The position numbers and the translations under genes were made by a program. From positions 62,001 through 126,000 of the forward strand of contig JACCIC010000037.1 in NCBI GenBank assembly GCA_018907035.1: a stretch of 64,000 nt of DNA, written 5' to 3'. The notes below the pieces were generated by a model. It did not search any database. It saw only the letters and a list, made by a program, of their open reading frames with translations, and had not been told where the DNA came from. Origin of the DNA: Sycobia sp. Sy_11. Taxonomy: Eukaryota; Arthropoda; Insecta; Hymenoptera; Epichrysomallidae. The first letter of the stretch is position 1. Every line of letters begins with the position of its first letter. Below, piece after piece: positions 12,143 to 25,316 of this stretch.

Positions 12143-14344
12143 AGGGAGAGAGAGATGGAAAGAGAGAGATAGACAGAGAGAGATAGACAGGTAGATGGAC
12201 GAAGTAAAGAAGCGATATTTTGTAGATGTAACAATGACAATTCTTTTTCTCTCTTTCTCATAGTGACTTGCAATTCGTCTTTCGGTTTTTGAACCCTTTA
12301 TTAATAATATTAGTTATTAATTAATTTTATATAATTGCTATTTTGCGTTCTCTCAGTGTTGCATACGTATCGTACCAGCAAAAAATTAAATAAATAAAAT
12401 GACAAAGCGGTTACTGTCATGTGACATGTTGTAAATACAAAAAAAAACACGCAGCAATTGATATATTTATATATACGTATATACATATATACATATATAC
12501 GCACATATTATATACATATATTCGTTTATATGTACATATATATATACATGAAGTAGCTGGCGCAACCTAGCCTTTAGAGAATAGCGGTCGATTGATATAG
12601 CAGCACTAGGCGATAATTATGTATATTGATTTTTGAAGTTCATTCGTGCGTATTTTTATCACGCATCATCTGGTGGCAATTCCTCCCATGCTCAATTGAC
12701 TTCATTTACCTATTTAAAAAAATTTTGTTTTCTTTTTTTACTGTTTTAAATCGAAATAAAAACAAAAGGTTTTTAACTTAATTAAGCTCGATTAACGATT
12801 TGAGCATATATATAAATAATTATATATATACATACTAACACCAGTGTTTCTTTTAAATATGTTTTTACTTCTTCCGAGAAGTAGACTTTCGCGTAGGATG
12901 ATTTTTTCTTGTAAGACTATTGTCGTATTGTCTAATTTTTATCTCTTTGGACGGTATTATACATAAAGATTTTTTATTCAACTTTCCCCTTTTATGTCAG
13001 ATCTTTATTATTTGTAACTTTTAATAATGAAACTTTATTACTTAGTCAGATAAGCTAAGTTTGAGTATTGATCTTGCATTTGCATTAAATACAATTGTAT
13101 ATTTAAAAGCAGAAAAATAATGAAATATAAAAAATCGTGATTAATTCGAACGTGAGCTCGTTCTCGCAAAGGCGTACATGAACCTTTTGCTACGCGTGGC
13201 TGGCTGATTATATACTGTAAACATTTGCAACAAAATGACCAAAGGAAACGTTTGTAGAGAGAAACGTTAAACATGTGACGTTTTTTGCGTGTGCACGCGC
13301 CCGAATTTTACGTGCGCAAGCGCGCGCATCAAGAGATATATAATGTTCTTCGAATGTAAATCACTTTTTAGAGAATATTTGTAAAAGCACAACAGTGTGT
13401 ATCACAAAACACTGAAATGGGCTTTACCTTTTTAATCATTGCGCGTGACGTTTTATTTTCCACGAAAATGAACGATGCGCTTGTGTCTTGAATTCTCGTG
13501 ACCATCTCGAAAGGGGACATGTAAATTTTAAGCTGAGATAAATAAACAATAACAATGAAAAAAGGAAAAGAAAAATAATCGATTATACCGATTGATTGAA
13601 TTATAATGTAACTTATTCGCAACACAGTACATAAATATTTCTTACAATTGTGTAAGGCTACCTGAAAAACGGATGCCGTTTTATCCACCGGATTTCCCAG
13701 ATTTTTTTCTCCCTAATCCCCTGACATGCCGATACTTAATCTATACAGTATTTGAAGAAATATTATTACACTGAAAGATATTATAGGCAGAGTGAATTAC
13801 TTTGTATTTTAAAATAAACATTTTAAGAAGATTTGATTGCTTATCATTTATTAACCTTAAAGCATCATTGTACACATGATTTAAATATTTATCTCATTAT
13901 CGTTTTTTTATAACTAAATCTGCACGAAGAAATTTAGGTAACAATAATTGCCACACAATTATTATAATCTATTCATTGGAAATGCTTTCAAACATTCTGC
14001 AACAATTCTATAATCAAATCATATAAAAATTTTCGAAGTAAAACATTCTTTATTGGGAATTTAGAATTGGTTGTCATGGTTAAAATTTCATTATCGTATA
14101 TAAATGTCTCGAAATAAATTGTTCTATATGAATTTGAGCAGCAAATGTTTGCAGTGAACAAAAAAACATTTTTTTTTTGTTATATTTACAAATTTATACA
14201 TTCGTTAGTATGTGCCTGTTTACTCCTTGAACGATAAAATAATTTTTGTCCAATAACGTTAAAAAAAACTTCATGGAAAATTTTCTGAGCCGTCTCAGCG
14301 CCTATAAAATTATCGCACGGCTATTGAAAAACGAAGACTAACAG
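11792..14344 (+). other. Atrophin 3' UTR and downstream spacer with a long (GA)n tract
   Basis: The 3' UTR starts at 11792; its end cannot be fixed. AATAAA-like hexamers occur at several places, for example near 13810. A purine-rich (GA)n/(GGGA)n tract fills about 12007-12190. Sequence at 13130-13700 is more complex than typical spacer and could still be UTR. No protein is recognised. Confidence 0.5.
12007..12190 (+). repeat. (GA)n compound microsatellite
   Basis: About 180 bases of GA repeats with GGGA and GATA interruptions. It follows the Atrophin stop codon by about 215 bases and so probably lies in the 3' UTR, where it would be a polypurine tract in the RNA. Confidence 0.9.

Positions 14345-14402
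<58 letters not shown>
14345..14402 (+). repeat. (TTA)n microsatellite abutting the 3' end of an R1-clade LINE
   Basis: A pure (TTA)n run on the + strand, read as (TAA)n on the minus strand. It directly follows the minus-strand LINE 3' UTR at about 14403, so it may be the element's tail rather than host sequence. Confidence 0.8.
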
Positions 14403-14405
<3 letters not shown>

Positions 14406-15535
14406 TTTCTTGGAATCTGTAAATGCATTTTACGCATGTCTCGTGTCCGCTTTGTGAGTAAAAAAGCTGACAGACTGACGACGAGAATATGTATGACTCG
14501 AAACATACTTGTATCCCTACACACTAAACACGTATCTCCTTGTTTCCACCTGACAGCAGCCCGGAACTGTTATCCACATTACTTCAGCCTGGGCGGCAGT
14601 CCTTATGTGGTCTTACACGTTCATTCGTTTCATACCAGTATTTCATTCATTCACGAATCTCCATTCAAATACAGATTTGCTTTTCCAGACATCCATTCAT
14701 TCTTTTTCCCCGTAACACATTTGTGGATCAATCGCCAATTTCCACGTCCGTTATCATAAGTCTAGTAACGTTATCTGGCGTGATCACTCCTGTTGTTCTC
14801 TCGAGCCTCGATCGTAAGCCATTCCAATGGGCACACACGAAAAACGTGTGTTCCACTTCCTCATAGGTCCATACGCAGTACTTACATTCTGATGAAGTCA
14901 CCCTTTTCATCCTGCAGAGGTATTTACGAAAGTAGCCGTGTCCGGACAGAAATTGAGTGGGGCAGAAATCCACTTCATCGTGTCTTCTCTCCATCAACGG
15001 ACCGACTTCGAGTATGAGCCGTTTTGCCCATCGTACTCGTTCGTTCGTTGTCCATAGTGTTTGCCATAATCCGAGTGTGTCCGTCCGTTTTTCTGTCGCT
15101 GCGTCTTCCCTCCCGACGATCGTTCGTAATTTTTTTTTCGTTCTCCCGCTAATAGATCAATTGAGATTACGCCCGTTATCACGACAACCGCTTCTTGCGA
15201 AACGCTTCGATATTCGCATGCAATTCTCAGTGCTCTCATCCTTTGAATACTTTTCATGGCACTTCCCAATATTAATGAATCCGTTTCCTAATATTCATCG
15301 CGTCGGCCCATACATCCGCTCCGTACAGTAACATCGAGTGAGTTACGCACATCAAGAGTCTATCTACGTTTAGTCCGAGTCCGTTCAAATTGGCCATTAG
15401 TCTGCTCAAAGCCTTTGTCCTTTTTGCTGCTTCATTCGTCATGTTGCGTATATGGGGCCAAAAACTAAGCTTCGTATCTAGAGTAACCCCTAGATACTTC
15501 ACCTCATTTTTAGTCTCAAGCCTTCTAACCCATAA
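14403..15535 (-). mobile_element. 5'-truncated R1-clade non-LTR retrotransposon (ORF2 C-terminus and 3' UTR)
   Basis: The minus strand first encodes a post-RT segment, EVKYLGVTLDTKLSFWPHIR, then RTKALSRLMANLNGLGL and LMCVTHSMLLYGADVWADAM. After frame breaks it encodes FLSGHGYFRKYLCRMKR and the C-terminal zinc knuckle, whose C-x2-C and H-x4-C lie in ECKYCVWTYEEVEHTFFVCA. This is the usual end of an R1-clade ORF2. The 3' UTR at about 14403-14730 matches that of the related copy at 30.9-31.16 kb. The fragment begins abruptly at about 15535, next to another (TAA)n-like tract at 15536-15606. The ORF is broken by at least two frameshifts and is inactive. RT and endonuclease are absent. Confidence 0.88.
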
Positions 15536-15606
15536 TTATAATAATAATAATAATTATTATTATTATAATCATTATTATTATTATCATTACTATCATTGTC
15601 ATTATT

Positions 15607-16744
15607 ATATTACCAATCCCAATATTTATTAAAAGTAAATTATTAAATTGTCGTGAGACATTGAGGTTTTTAATCCGTTTTTTACTCGTGTTACCTTTTT
15701 TTGTTGCATTTATTTTTATTATAGTGATTTAGCCTTTTGAAAAAACATTAATATTAGAAATTTTTTTGGAATTGAAATAGTTATATTTTTAATTAGATTA
15801 TAATTACTTTCAATTGTATTATAGTTCCTGGATATCTTTATGATAATTTTTTTATCAGTTTCAGTTGCACTTCAGTTTTCCGAGAAACCCATAATTATTT
15901 CCAAATATTTCTTAAGACAGTATCCTATACATTAATTTCGTACCAATATTATGAATGATATGTAAGTAATATTCAATTTGAAAAGTTTGAGAATGAACTA
16001 ATTCAGTATTTTTCGCTTTCTCCTTGGGAGGAGACTTCGGACGCACATCTTCGCGACAGGTACGTTTTTGTTGAAACTCATATTTTTTATCACTGGATTT
16101 TTCTTTTTCTAGTTTTTTATTATTTTTTAAATCATCTCTTATTGGTTTTATATATAATTTTAACTTTAAAAAACCAATAACGGTTTTCAATTAGAATCGT
16201 AATTTTTTAGTTTTAGACTAATTTTATGAGTGACAGAAAATTAAGAGGAAATCGAATGTACTTAGAGGATTTAGTGTGACTAAAAATGCAATATATTATG
16301 CAATTCTTCGTAACAAGTAGAACTCTTGAAATATGATATTTACTTATAGTTTAGAAAAAATGTTAATTTTTAAGATTGTATTATACTATTATTAGAAAAT
16401 GATATAATACACTAATTTTAATTGTTAACTTTTCATTTATTATCGTTTCATAGCTTTAATAATTGCTTAATATACTATTCAGTCTTTTTAATAATTGAAG
16501 GAATTATTGTAGTCATTTTAGATAAGTATGGTTATGCTGATCTAGTAATAATATTTAAATAATACACTAGCAAATAGAGGTCATAACATTTGTGACAAAT
16601 TTGATCCATATCAGGTGAGAAATTTCGGACAACATGTAAAATGAGTCCTTCAAAGTTTTAGAATCTAAATTGTCTACTCCGTAAATAGGGTCCGCTTGTA
16701 CAAGTAGTATAAATCAATGTGTATCTTAAAATTGTATATCTTAA
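15607..16744. other. Spacer, nothing recognised
   Basis: AT-rich sequence. The minus-strand open frame near 15912-16190 is Lys-rich and resembles no family I know. From about 16600 the sequence grades into the dispersed repeat at 16745-17028. Confidence 0.5.
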
Positions 16745-17028
16745 AAAATATGTATTTTGTTTAGCTCTATAACTTTTGTTTGAAATATTTTTAACATTTT
16801 TCGAATCCTGAGAGATTAATACGAAAACCAAAATTTTTATGGATTTTGCTATGAAAATTCAATTTTTATTCAAATGCCATTTCGATATTCTTAGTCAGCA
16901 CGCTAAAAAATATAAGCGTGTCAATTTTTATTTAAATCGGGTGTGGATGCTTTCCGGAAGCTTATCCAAAACAGCCATTCCTTGATGCATGGATAGCAAC
17001 AAATATTGCAGTTTTAGACATATCAGAC
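16745..17028 (+). repeat. Left part of an unclassified dispersed repeat, interrupted by the giant inverted repeat
   Basis: Sequence here (motifs TTTTTATGGATTTTG, ATGAAAATTCAATTTTTA, GGAAGCTTATCCAAAA, GCATGGATAGCA) recurs in the same order at about 49890-50165. Its apparent continuation resumes at 31446 on the far side of the giant inverted repeat. It is non-coding. Confidence 0.75.
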
Positions 17029-17032
17029 TTAA

Positions 17033-17281
17033 GAGTGCTCCATACCTCTGACGGAAGTTAAAATCGATTGAAGCGCCTGATTTTTAATATACTGTGGAAG
17101 TTTACGAAACTTGAAGTGTACAAAAAAAACTGTTCTGTTTTATCGATTGTTCTAGTATTAATCAGGGCCGTAGTAGCCCAAGTGAAATATGTAAATTATA
17201 AATGATCCATACAAAATTTATATTTTATAATATTCTTATGAAATAAGTAGCGAAGTAGTTGATCATTTGTCACAAGAAGTT

Positions 17282-17347
<66 letters not shown>

Positions 17348-17503
17348 TTACACACATACAAACGCACAGAGAGAGAGAGAGAGAGAGAGATATGCATATA
17401 TATGTGTATTAATTTTGATATGCATATGTATTGATATTATTATGTATTAATTTTAATTTATATTGGACTGTAACACTGATGGAAATATTTATTAATTTAT
17501 GCA

Positions 17504-17562
<59 letters not shown>

Positions 17563-20152
17563 CATATTTAAGTGTAGAAGATAAGGATACTAGGAGACGA
17601 GCAGTAATAAAGAAACATCAGCTCGACATCCAGCGTTTGATTGAAATACGCATATATGTATGCGTATCTACACACACATTAACATATATAATCTCCATAC
17701 TCCTAATTTCTAACTAAATTACTTACTCAAAAATGTCAAGGGCCGTGGTGGTCGCAAACGATTAATATATATATATAGTAACTTCATATTGAGTTTATTT
17801 CAAAACTTGTTTACCAATGATTTACACAATTTTATACGAAACTTTGGTTTATGGAATGTTACAAAAAAAATGATAAAAAATTAAATGATATTAATTATTT
17901 CATTCATGAATAGAATGGGATCTCTTAATTATGAATATTGAAATAAGTATAAGGATAACAGCGAATAATATTTTCAAATTAATTTTTTTTTCCAAAATTT
18001 AGATATACAAAATTGTCTGTTTAAGGTCAACAATTGTAAAATTAATTATTATACTTAATTTTTAGGATGACAAAATGCAATACACAATAGACTTTATTAT
18101 GTTATGATTCTTTCAAGCTGTTAGTTTATGTATTCTATTAAATTATTTTTTATTAAACAAATAACATAATAAATTATTATTCTATAAATATTAATTTCTT
18201 GCAGTACAGTAATTAAAACTTGCATTTGAAATAAAATTATTATTTACTAGACAGAAATAAAAGGACCTAGTTTATACCTTTTTCTTAATTTTACTATAAC
18301 AATGTTGAAATTTTTCATTCTAAGATTTGTCTATTTTATAACCATAATCGTTCTATTATTTTTAGTTCGTAATGACTAGATTTCAGCCTACTCAAAATTA
18401 TTAGATGCCTCCGAGGTGATGTATAACGCTAATTTTCGATTCTGTTCTGAAAGTTTTGAAAGTATTTTTTCAGCTTTTGTTGGTCATTCTTTGATTTGTT
18501 TCTAATTTTTTAGCATTCCTGTGAAATTCTACTTTTAATCTATTCTTGCGCAATAAATCAGCCATTATAACTGCTTTTTTCTACACTTAAATTTGGAATT
18601 ATTTTTTAGTACCAGCAATGTAATCTAAGGAATTTTTCTTCGTCATTTTATAGAAAACCAAGTTAACATTCTTTACACGTATAATTTTTAGATATAAAGA
18701 AATTCAATATTTTCATTTTATTGACTTTATGTATAAAATATTAGTTTTGTTATTGCAATGCTATAATATGAAAGTAGTAAATAAAAATATTAAATTTTTA
18801 TAGTTTTGCGTATTATCTAAATAAATTTGAATTTGTCAGGATTGCCGTGCACTTTTTTCTTTACAATTACATTTTTATTGTATTATTTTTTTTTTTACAA
18901 TTTTATCTTATAAATCAGTATTTTTAATCTAAAATTGGAATGGTAATCTATAATTTGACAGAACCGTACTTTATTCTATCGGGTAAAGAATATAAAAATA
19001 CTAATTATATGGAACATAATGGCACTCTAGACTATTCTTAATATAAAATTATGTAATTTAAAAAAATAATTAAATCATTATCTGATATTTATCTAAAATA
19101 GATTATTTTATTTATTGTATTAAATTATTTTTAAATTACTTATTCTAAATAAGCGTATTTTAGAAAATAATAAATTAATAAAAATTATATAATATTTGAA
19201 AACAAATTTCAATTGTTTTTATCGATTTATATTAAAAAATTTAAAAAACAAATTCGAATAAAGATTGTGTCATTTGTCTGATGCAGTGTTCCAAATATAG
19301 ATATATATATATATATATGTATAGGTCTTATATAAAATCCCTTCTGAATTTTGCAACATAATATGATATGTTACCTGAAATTGAATCGATCCTTTTAGCG
19401 GGGATACCTGCAGATTACCTAAACTTAGTCGGATGTTTTTGCTCACTGCAGCATAATTTGTTTATATTTTATATTTTAATATTTTTCATATTTAATATTT
19501 TCTGGGCATAGTTTTATGTTTTAACTTTTAGTTAAATTTTTCTCTGTTATTTCTTTTTTACCGTTTAATTAAATTTGTTAACCATTTTTTAAAAAATAGG
19601 TTTTTAACATTTTTTAAAATTATTTATGCTTAATTATTGCTATTTTTTTTTAATTATCATTTTTTCTTACTTAGTTTTTACAATAAATATTGCAATTATA
19701 ATTTCAACCTGCAACAGTAAGAATGACCAAAAATTTAATTACAATACGAAAATGATACAATAACTATAAATAATAAAAATACTACGTTTAAAAACCAATT
19801 TGTATATTTCATTTATTTAAAATTGAATATGATATAGAACATTTTACGTGGCTTGGTGATAAAATCACAGCGTAGCCCCCATCTATGTTACGAAAATAGG
19901 ACTTTTTTCGAGGAACATAAATTTTAGATTCAGAAATTTGGTCTAATAAATAATAAAAATTTATTCAATTTTTAACTAATTAAAAAATAAAACTAATGAC
20001 TAAGTATACATTTATAATAAATTTTTTAAGAAAAGCAAAATAACTAGGCGAGTTTGATATGTTTTTAGAATATTAAGAACTTTCAAAAATAAATAACTAT
20101 TATTGTAAAATTTAACTTGGTTCGAAAAAAATTTGTCTTTACTGTTTTTTTT
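17033..20152 (+). repeat. Left arm of the giant inverted repeat
   Basis: About 3.1 kb, the inverse of segments of 24198-31441. It contains two long (TA)n tracts (17284-17343 and 17508-17561), a (GA)n tract near 17370, and a short open frame at about 17556-17717 that is also kept in the right arm. It lacks the LINE and the 1.24-kb segment found in the right arm. Confidence 0.85.
17556..17763 (+). other. Short conserved open frame duplicated in both arms, function unknown
   Basis: Beyond the (TA)n tract both arms keep a frame reading LSVEDKDTRRRAVIKKHQLD then IQRL, TLTYIISILLISN and KMSRAVVVAND. The left copy has TAA where the right copy has CAA, after LLISN. The frame resembles no family I know. 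With only two arm copies, its openness may simply reflect their recent common origin. Confidence 0.35.
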
Positions 20153-20219
20153 CCTCTATCCATATATTATTACAATATATTTCTATCGCATGTAGTGCCA
20201 TTCTTTTTCGTATTAACAT

Positions 20220-20565
20220 ATTTGTGGCGTTGTTATATTTTATTTTTTACGCTGTATTAGAACTGCTTCTTTGGCTGCTTTGCTCGCAATACGATTTTCA
20301 GTGCTGTTTGAATGAGCAGATGTCCTTAAGACTTCTATTTTGATTTCTTTTCTTGATTTATTGAATTTTATGAGTTTATAATTCATGTCATTAACTTCTT
20401 AATTATTGGCGCTGAGATTGTGCAGTGAATTTAGTACATATTTTGAATATGCACATATATAAGATGAAGCTGTGTCGAGTGGATTGAGCATATCTGATAC
20501 AAAAAGTATTTAGCATATATCTGAAGCAAATGCTTCAGCTGAAAAGGTAGAGAATTCGACTGTAA
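20220..20565 (-). pseudogene. Decayed RNase H-like remnant, probably from an I-group LINE
   Basis: Read on the minus strand, pieces in order resemble a retrotransposon RNase H: a TFSAEAFAS piece (like the AEL/AEA motif with catalytic Glu), an SDMLNPLD piece (like SDSLSAL with Asp), then TSAHSNSTENRIASKAAKEA (like the SHCGIxGNExADxLAKxA block). The Asp of the last motif is replaced and stops interrupt the frame. Its upstream side is cut by the foldback repeat at 20568. The assignment is by motif order only. Confidence 0.5.
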
Positions 20566-20567
20566 AT

Positions 20568-21049
20568 TGATAAAAATTTTTATCGGTCTTACAGTTTTTC
20601 TACAATAATATAATATACTAATATAATGAGTATCGGGCAGTCCTTATTTATAATCACCACCGTACAATCTGAAATAGAAATTACAACTAAATAGTAAAAT
20701 AAAAATTAAATTAATAAAAAATAAATTAAAAAGTTAGAATTAAGTAAATTATATTAGAGTTTAGTCCTTGAACATGAACCGGAACTGTTCAAAACGTCGG
20801 AAATGAAAAGTAAATTTAAATTTAAGCTGGTGGGGGAAATCAGATTCTCCTTCATCAACATAGAATATAGATTACTTTATTTGTATTATTTTTAATTTTT
20901 AATTTAATTGATTTTTTATTTTATGTGTTATTAGTAATTTGTATTTTCAACTTTATGGGGGTTACTATAAACTAGGAGAGTCTGACTATCATTCTATTAG
21001 TATAATATTTTATTGTATAAAGGCTGTAAGACCGATAAAAATATTTATG
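20568..21049. mobile_element. Foldback element with about 105-bp inverted ends and a central hammerhead-like motif
   Basis: The left end begins TTTTTATCGGTCTTACAG and reaches CCGTACAATCTGAAATAG at about 20675. The right end, about 20944-21049, is its inverted copy and finishes with CTGTAAGACCGATAAAAA. By eye the ends agree at roughly three of four positions over about 105 bases. Near the middle, 20763-20810, is a copy of the CTGA...GAAACG-type motif. It encodes no protein. Related copies are at 770-1205, 25878-26210 and 51905-52146. Confidence 0.75.
20763..20810 (+). other. Hammerhead-ribozyme-core-like motif, copy B
   Basis: TCCTTGAACATGAACCGGAA is followed by CTGTTCAAAACGTCGG. The segments GAAC and GTTC can pair as helix II, and CAAAACGTC stands where GAAAC-GUC is expected. 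The CUGANGA box is mutated to TTGAACA. Confidence 0.45.
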
Positions 21050-21150
21050 AACCCACATTAAAATATATATAGACCCTTAGGTATACATATCTCAGGGTTG
21101 AGATATTTTTTAATTAACCTGTAATAATTTATAATTACTTTTTAATTTTT

Positions 21151-21205
<55 letters not shown>

Positions 21206-21603
21206 ATAAGGTATTATTTTCAATTTTGAATTAAATGAAAATTTAATTAATCATTATTTTTAATTAATACAATAGCTTGTGTTGATGAATTACTTTGTCA
21301 TACTAAAACTGTAATGATCAGATAAAGGAATCATGTATTTGAGTATATGGTCAATAACTGTATTACGGGCATCACGGTCCACGTTCGCGCAAATTGTATC
21401 ATTGCGCTGGCAGCTGGTGTATTCTATCAATTCGTTCAACACTGTTTCCAAAATCGTGTAAAAAGTAGTCGCAACATCGCATTGTATGCGATTTGATAGA
21501 CAGCATGCGAGTGTTTACGATTTTCTAAACGAATGAACCACAAATCCGAACAGAGTCGACCCAACCTCTCGACAAATGTCGTACAGCTGATCCGATAATA
21601 ATT

Positions 21604-21674
<71 letters not shown>

Positions 21675-24600
21675 GCAGGTATCAACATAACGATTACCTG
21701 ATGAATGGAGATGGGTCTTGATACAATTCTTGGTCATGTATTCTGATGGATTATTCTTTTCTCTCCTAAAATGTTAATTATCTTCATATTTAACTTTTTA
21801 TGAATTAAAAATAATAGCTAATTAAAATTTTATTTCAATAATAATTGTAATTTAATGATTAATTAAATAAACATGTAAAAATAATTCAATAGAAATTATT
21901 AATTATTAATGGCAAATTAATATATATAATTTATATCAGTATATATTTCATTAAAAAAGTAGAGACAAATACAGACAAATACAGTTCTATACAGACGAGA
22001 CATGACGGGCACCCAAAATTCAAATAAGTTCAGTTATTTTAATTTCAATGTGCAAGTGATAGACAAAAACCTATAATTTAAGGTGCTGTTTTTGAAGAAA
22101 AAAATTATTAAATAAATTCATCAGAAATGTAAAGCTTCCCAAAAGACAATTTGCTTCATCTCCCCTTCCCCAGAGTGGGACACGAGGGTATGAAGTATTT
22201 ATATTTATATAATAAGATTTTATATGTAAAGAAGATAAAAATAAGGTAATAGTACAAACATATTAATTTATTACGTATTAATAATTGAACAAATCGTATA
22301 ATACGTATGGCCTTCTTTATTGTTAATTTTAAAGGGTCATTTAAAGTATACATAATTATAAAAATAATGATAAATTAGAGTTTTGAAGGGGGCGGTTTGA
22401 TTGTTCGTAAGTGATAATATTAATATTATAGATATAATCTGATGTTAATGCAACAAAGATAACTATTATTGTAGTTGCAAGGTGTCCAATATGCAAAATA
22501 GTAAAAAATTAGAGTGGAAAGAATATATAATTTTTACTTTAAATGAAAAATATAAAATCACCATCTTCTGGGAAAGTAAGCAGAACAGTATGATTGTATA
22601 TTTAATAGGATTGGTTTGTACATAGAGAGCAAGTACAGCTTCTAAATATAATGGCATATTATATTCTGCATTATAATGATTGAAAAACAATATATATATA
22701 TATATATATATATATGTTATTACAAAAAATATTTCTATATTATATATCGTGATATTTTTGGCGGGAATATATGTATAATTTTTGTATTTTGACATATTGA
22801 CTTTATTTAATCTGACATATTTATTCCAAAAAATTACAGTGTATGAAATACTAAAGAAAACTTTAGCCGTACAAGAATATATTTTAAAATAAAATTTTTA
22901 TAATAACCTATTGAATAGATAGTAATGAAACTATTGAAAAGATACTTATTGAAAAAGATAGTAATTTCTAATATATAAGTGCTATTGTCAAATAGTGTTA
23001 CTTCATTAAAAATTATTTTAATATTTGAATCTGTAACAGTTTTCTTACAAAAAGTTTCTATAAAAGCTGTTTATTATATAAATTCTATAAATTACACAAA
23101 GTGCCAATCACTGTATAATGATGTGTAATATAAGAATAAATTTAAAAATTGCTTTATATAGATAACTATATATTTAAATATTTATAATATAATATATTAA
23201 TTTAGGAGTTGTACTTACTCCTTACACAAAATTCAGTACTATAAATACACAATCATACTCTTCTACATTCCAAAATAATGATGGTTTTATGATATTTTAC
23301 ATTTGAATTAAAAATTATATATTCTTTTCACGTTACTTTTTCTTATCCGTTTTATATAATAGGAGTGCATATCGAAATAATAACTGAAATGCATCCATTA
23401 CACGTTGTGAATACTCAAGACTCTCATTTCCTCCTAAAATTATGAGTTTTAATCGTAGCTAAAAGACTATCTTGCAAAAAAAATAAACATGTTTGAAATT
23501 TTGGGAATTAAAGTGCTTTAGTTGTCATAAAAAACGATTATAAAAAATTTTTAGGATGTATATAAATATTAAATCTGCGTAGGCTATAATAACATTTTTG
23601 CCTACATAAATATTATATATACTTTAGGTTAGGAAAAGAACAATTACTTTCCTATTATATTTTTATATATATTTATTGGCTCAAGCTCGTACATCTCGCA
23701 CCTCCCTGTAATTTCAAATTTCCGTATTACGTTACTATGTTTGCAATGTGTTTGCATGCACGTATGTATGAATGTGTGTATTTATGTGCATATATATATA
23801 TATATATATTCTGCACCAGGCTTCATAATTCTTTATTTGATTTGTACGGCATTGAATATTTTCTTCAGCGCCACCTATTCAAAAAATCAGAAATTAAAGT
23901 TCTAACTTTTTTATCTACAGAATTGATAACTTGCATTATAACCGTAATAAAATCTTATATTTCGTTTTACTCCCTCAATTCTATGAATAGAAAGATGAAA
24001 CAAAGTTCATTCGATTCATTATTCAATTCTACATCCGGGGATAGCCAAGTTTGATCTGTACTATACGTATAAAATTTATAATATTTGTTGTTATTTCATG
24101 TTACTGCAAAGCGGCGATGTCTATAGTGCAGACGACAGTTAGATAAACATTTTCTTATTTTTTTAAACTAACTTTGAAACATATTATGAAATTAAAAGGA
24201 AAAAAAACAATAAAGACAAATTTTTTTCGAACCAAGTTAAATTTTACAATAATAGTTATTTATTTTTGAAAGTTCTTAATATTCTAAAAACATATCAAAC
24301 TCGCCTAGTTATTTTGCTTTTCTTAAAAAATTTATTATAAATGTATACTTAGTCATTAGTTTTATTTTTTAATTAGTTAAAAATTGAATAAATTTTTATT
24401 ATTTATTAGACCAAATTTCTGAATCTAAAATTTATGTTCCTCGAAAAAAGTCCTATTTTCGTAACATAGATGGGGGCTACGCTGTGATTTTATCACCAAG
24501 CCACGTAAAATGTTCTATATCATATTCAATTTTAAATAAATGAAATATACAAATTGGTTTTTAAACGTAGTATTTTTATTATTTATAGTTATTGTATCAT

Positions 24601-25236
24601 TTTCGTATTGTAATTAAATTTTTGGTCATTCTTACTGTTGCAGGTTGAAATTATAATTGCAATATTTATTGTAAAAACTAAGTAAGAAAAAATGATAATA
24701 AAAAATCAACTACGACTCTTAAAATATTAACACAAAGATCTTATTTAACCTATAATTAAAAAAATAACAATAATTAAGCATTAATAAATAAAAAAATGTT
24801 AAAATCCTCTTTTTAAAAAAATGGTTAACAAATTTAATTAAACGGTAAAAAAGAAATAACAGAGAAAAATTTAACTAAAAGTTAAAACATAAAACTATGC
24901 CCAGAAAATATTAAATATGAAAAATATTAAAATATAAAATATAAACAAATTATGCTGCAGTGAGCAAAAACATCCGACTAAGTTTAGGTAATCTGCAGGT
25001 ATCCCCGCTAAAAGGATCGATTCAATTTCAGGTAACATTATATCATATTATGTTGCAAAATTCAGAAGGGATTTTATATAAGACCTATACATATATATAT
25101 ATATCTATATTTGGAACACTGCATCAGACAAATGACACAATCTTTATTCGAATTTGTTTTTTAAATTTTTTAATATAAATCGATAAAAACAATTGAAATT
25201 TGTTTTCAAATATTATATTACAATTATTTGAAAACT

Positions 25237-25316
25237 TCGACCTATCCGGGATTCCATCCGCAGACCTTTGGATTCGCAAGCTAACACCGTATTAATTACG
25301 CTATGGCAGTACGTTG
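25237..25316 (-). pseudogene. tRNA-derived sequence (tRNA pseudogene or SINE head)
   Basis: Read on the minus strand: CCATAGCGTAATTAATACGG resembles a decayed A box and D arm, GCTTGCGAATCCAA an anticodon arm, and GGATGGAATCCCGG a B box and T arm that would be GGTTCGAATCCCGG when intact. Mutations in both boxes argue against a working tRNA. It could be the head of a tRNA-derived SINE. Confidence 0.5.

Larger units (their letters stand above)
20153..24197. other. Loop of the giant inverted repeat
   Basis: About 4 kb of unique-looking sequence between the arms. It holds a broken RNase H-like remnant (about 20220-20565, minus), a foldback repeat (20568-21049), (TA)n tracts (21156-21201 and 21617-21672), a more GC-rich block at about 21355-21600 that I cannot assign, and AT-rich sequence from 21700 on. 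The open frames at 22156-22795 (minus) and 23737-24054 (plus) are AT-driven and match nothing I know. Confidence 0.6.

Noticed and set aside
11959..12273. Ser-Leu repeat protein on the minus strand
   Set aside because: It is a translation of the (GA)n tract.
21355..21600. Possible transposase coding block in the loop
   Set aside because: All six frames are short or carry stops and none shows a known motif.
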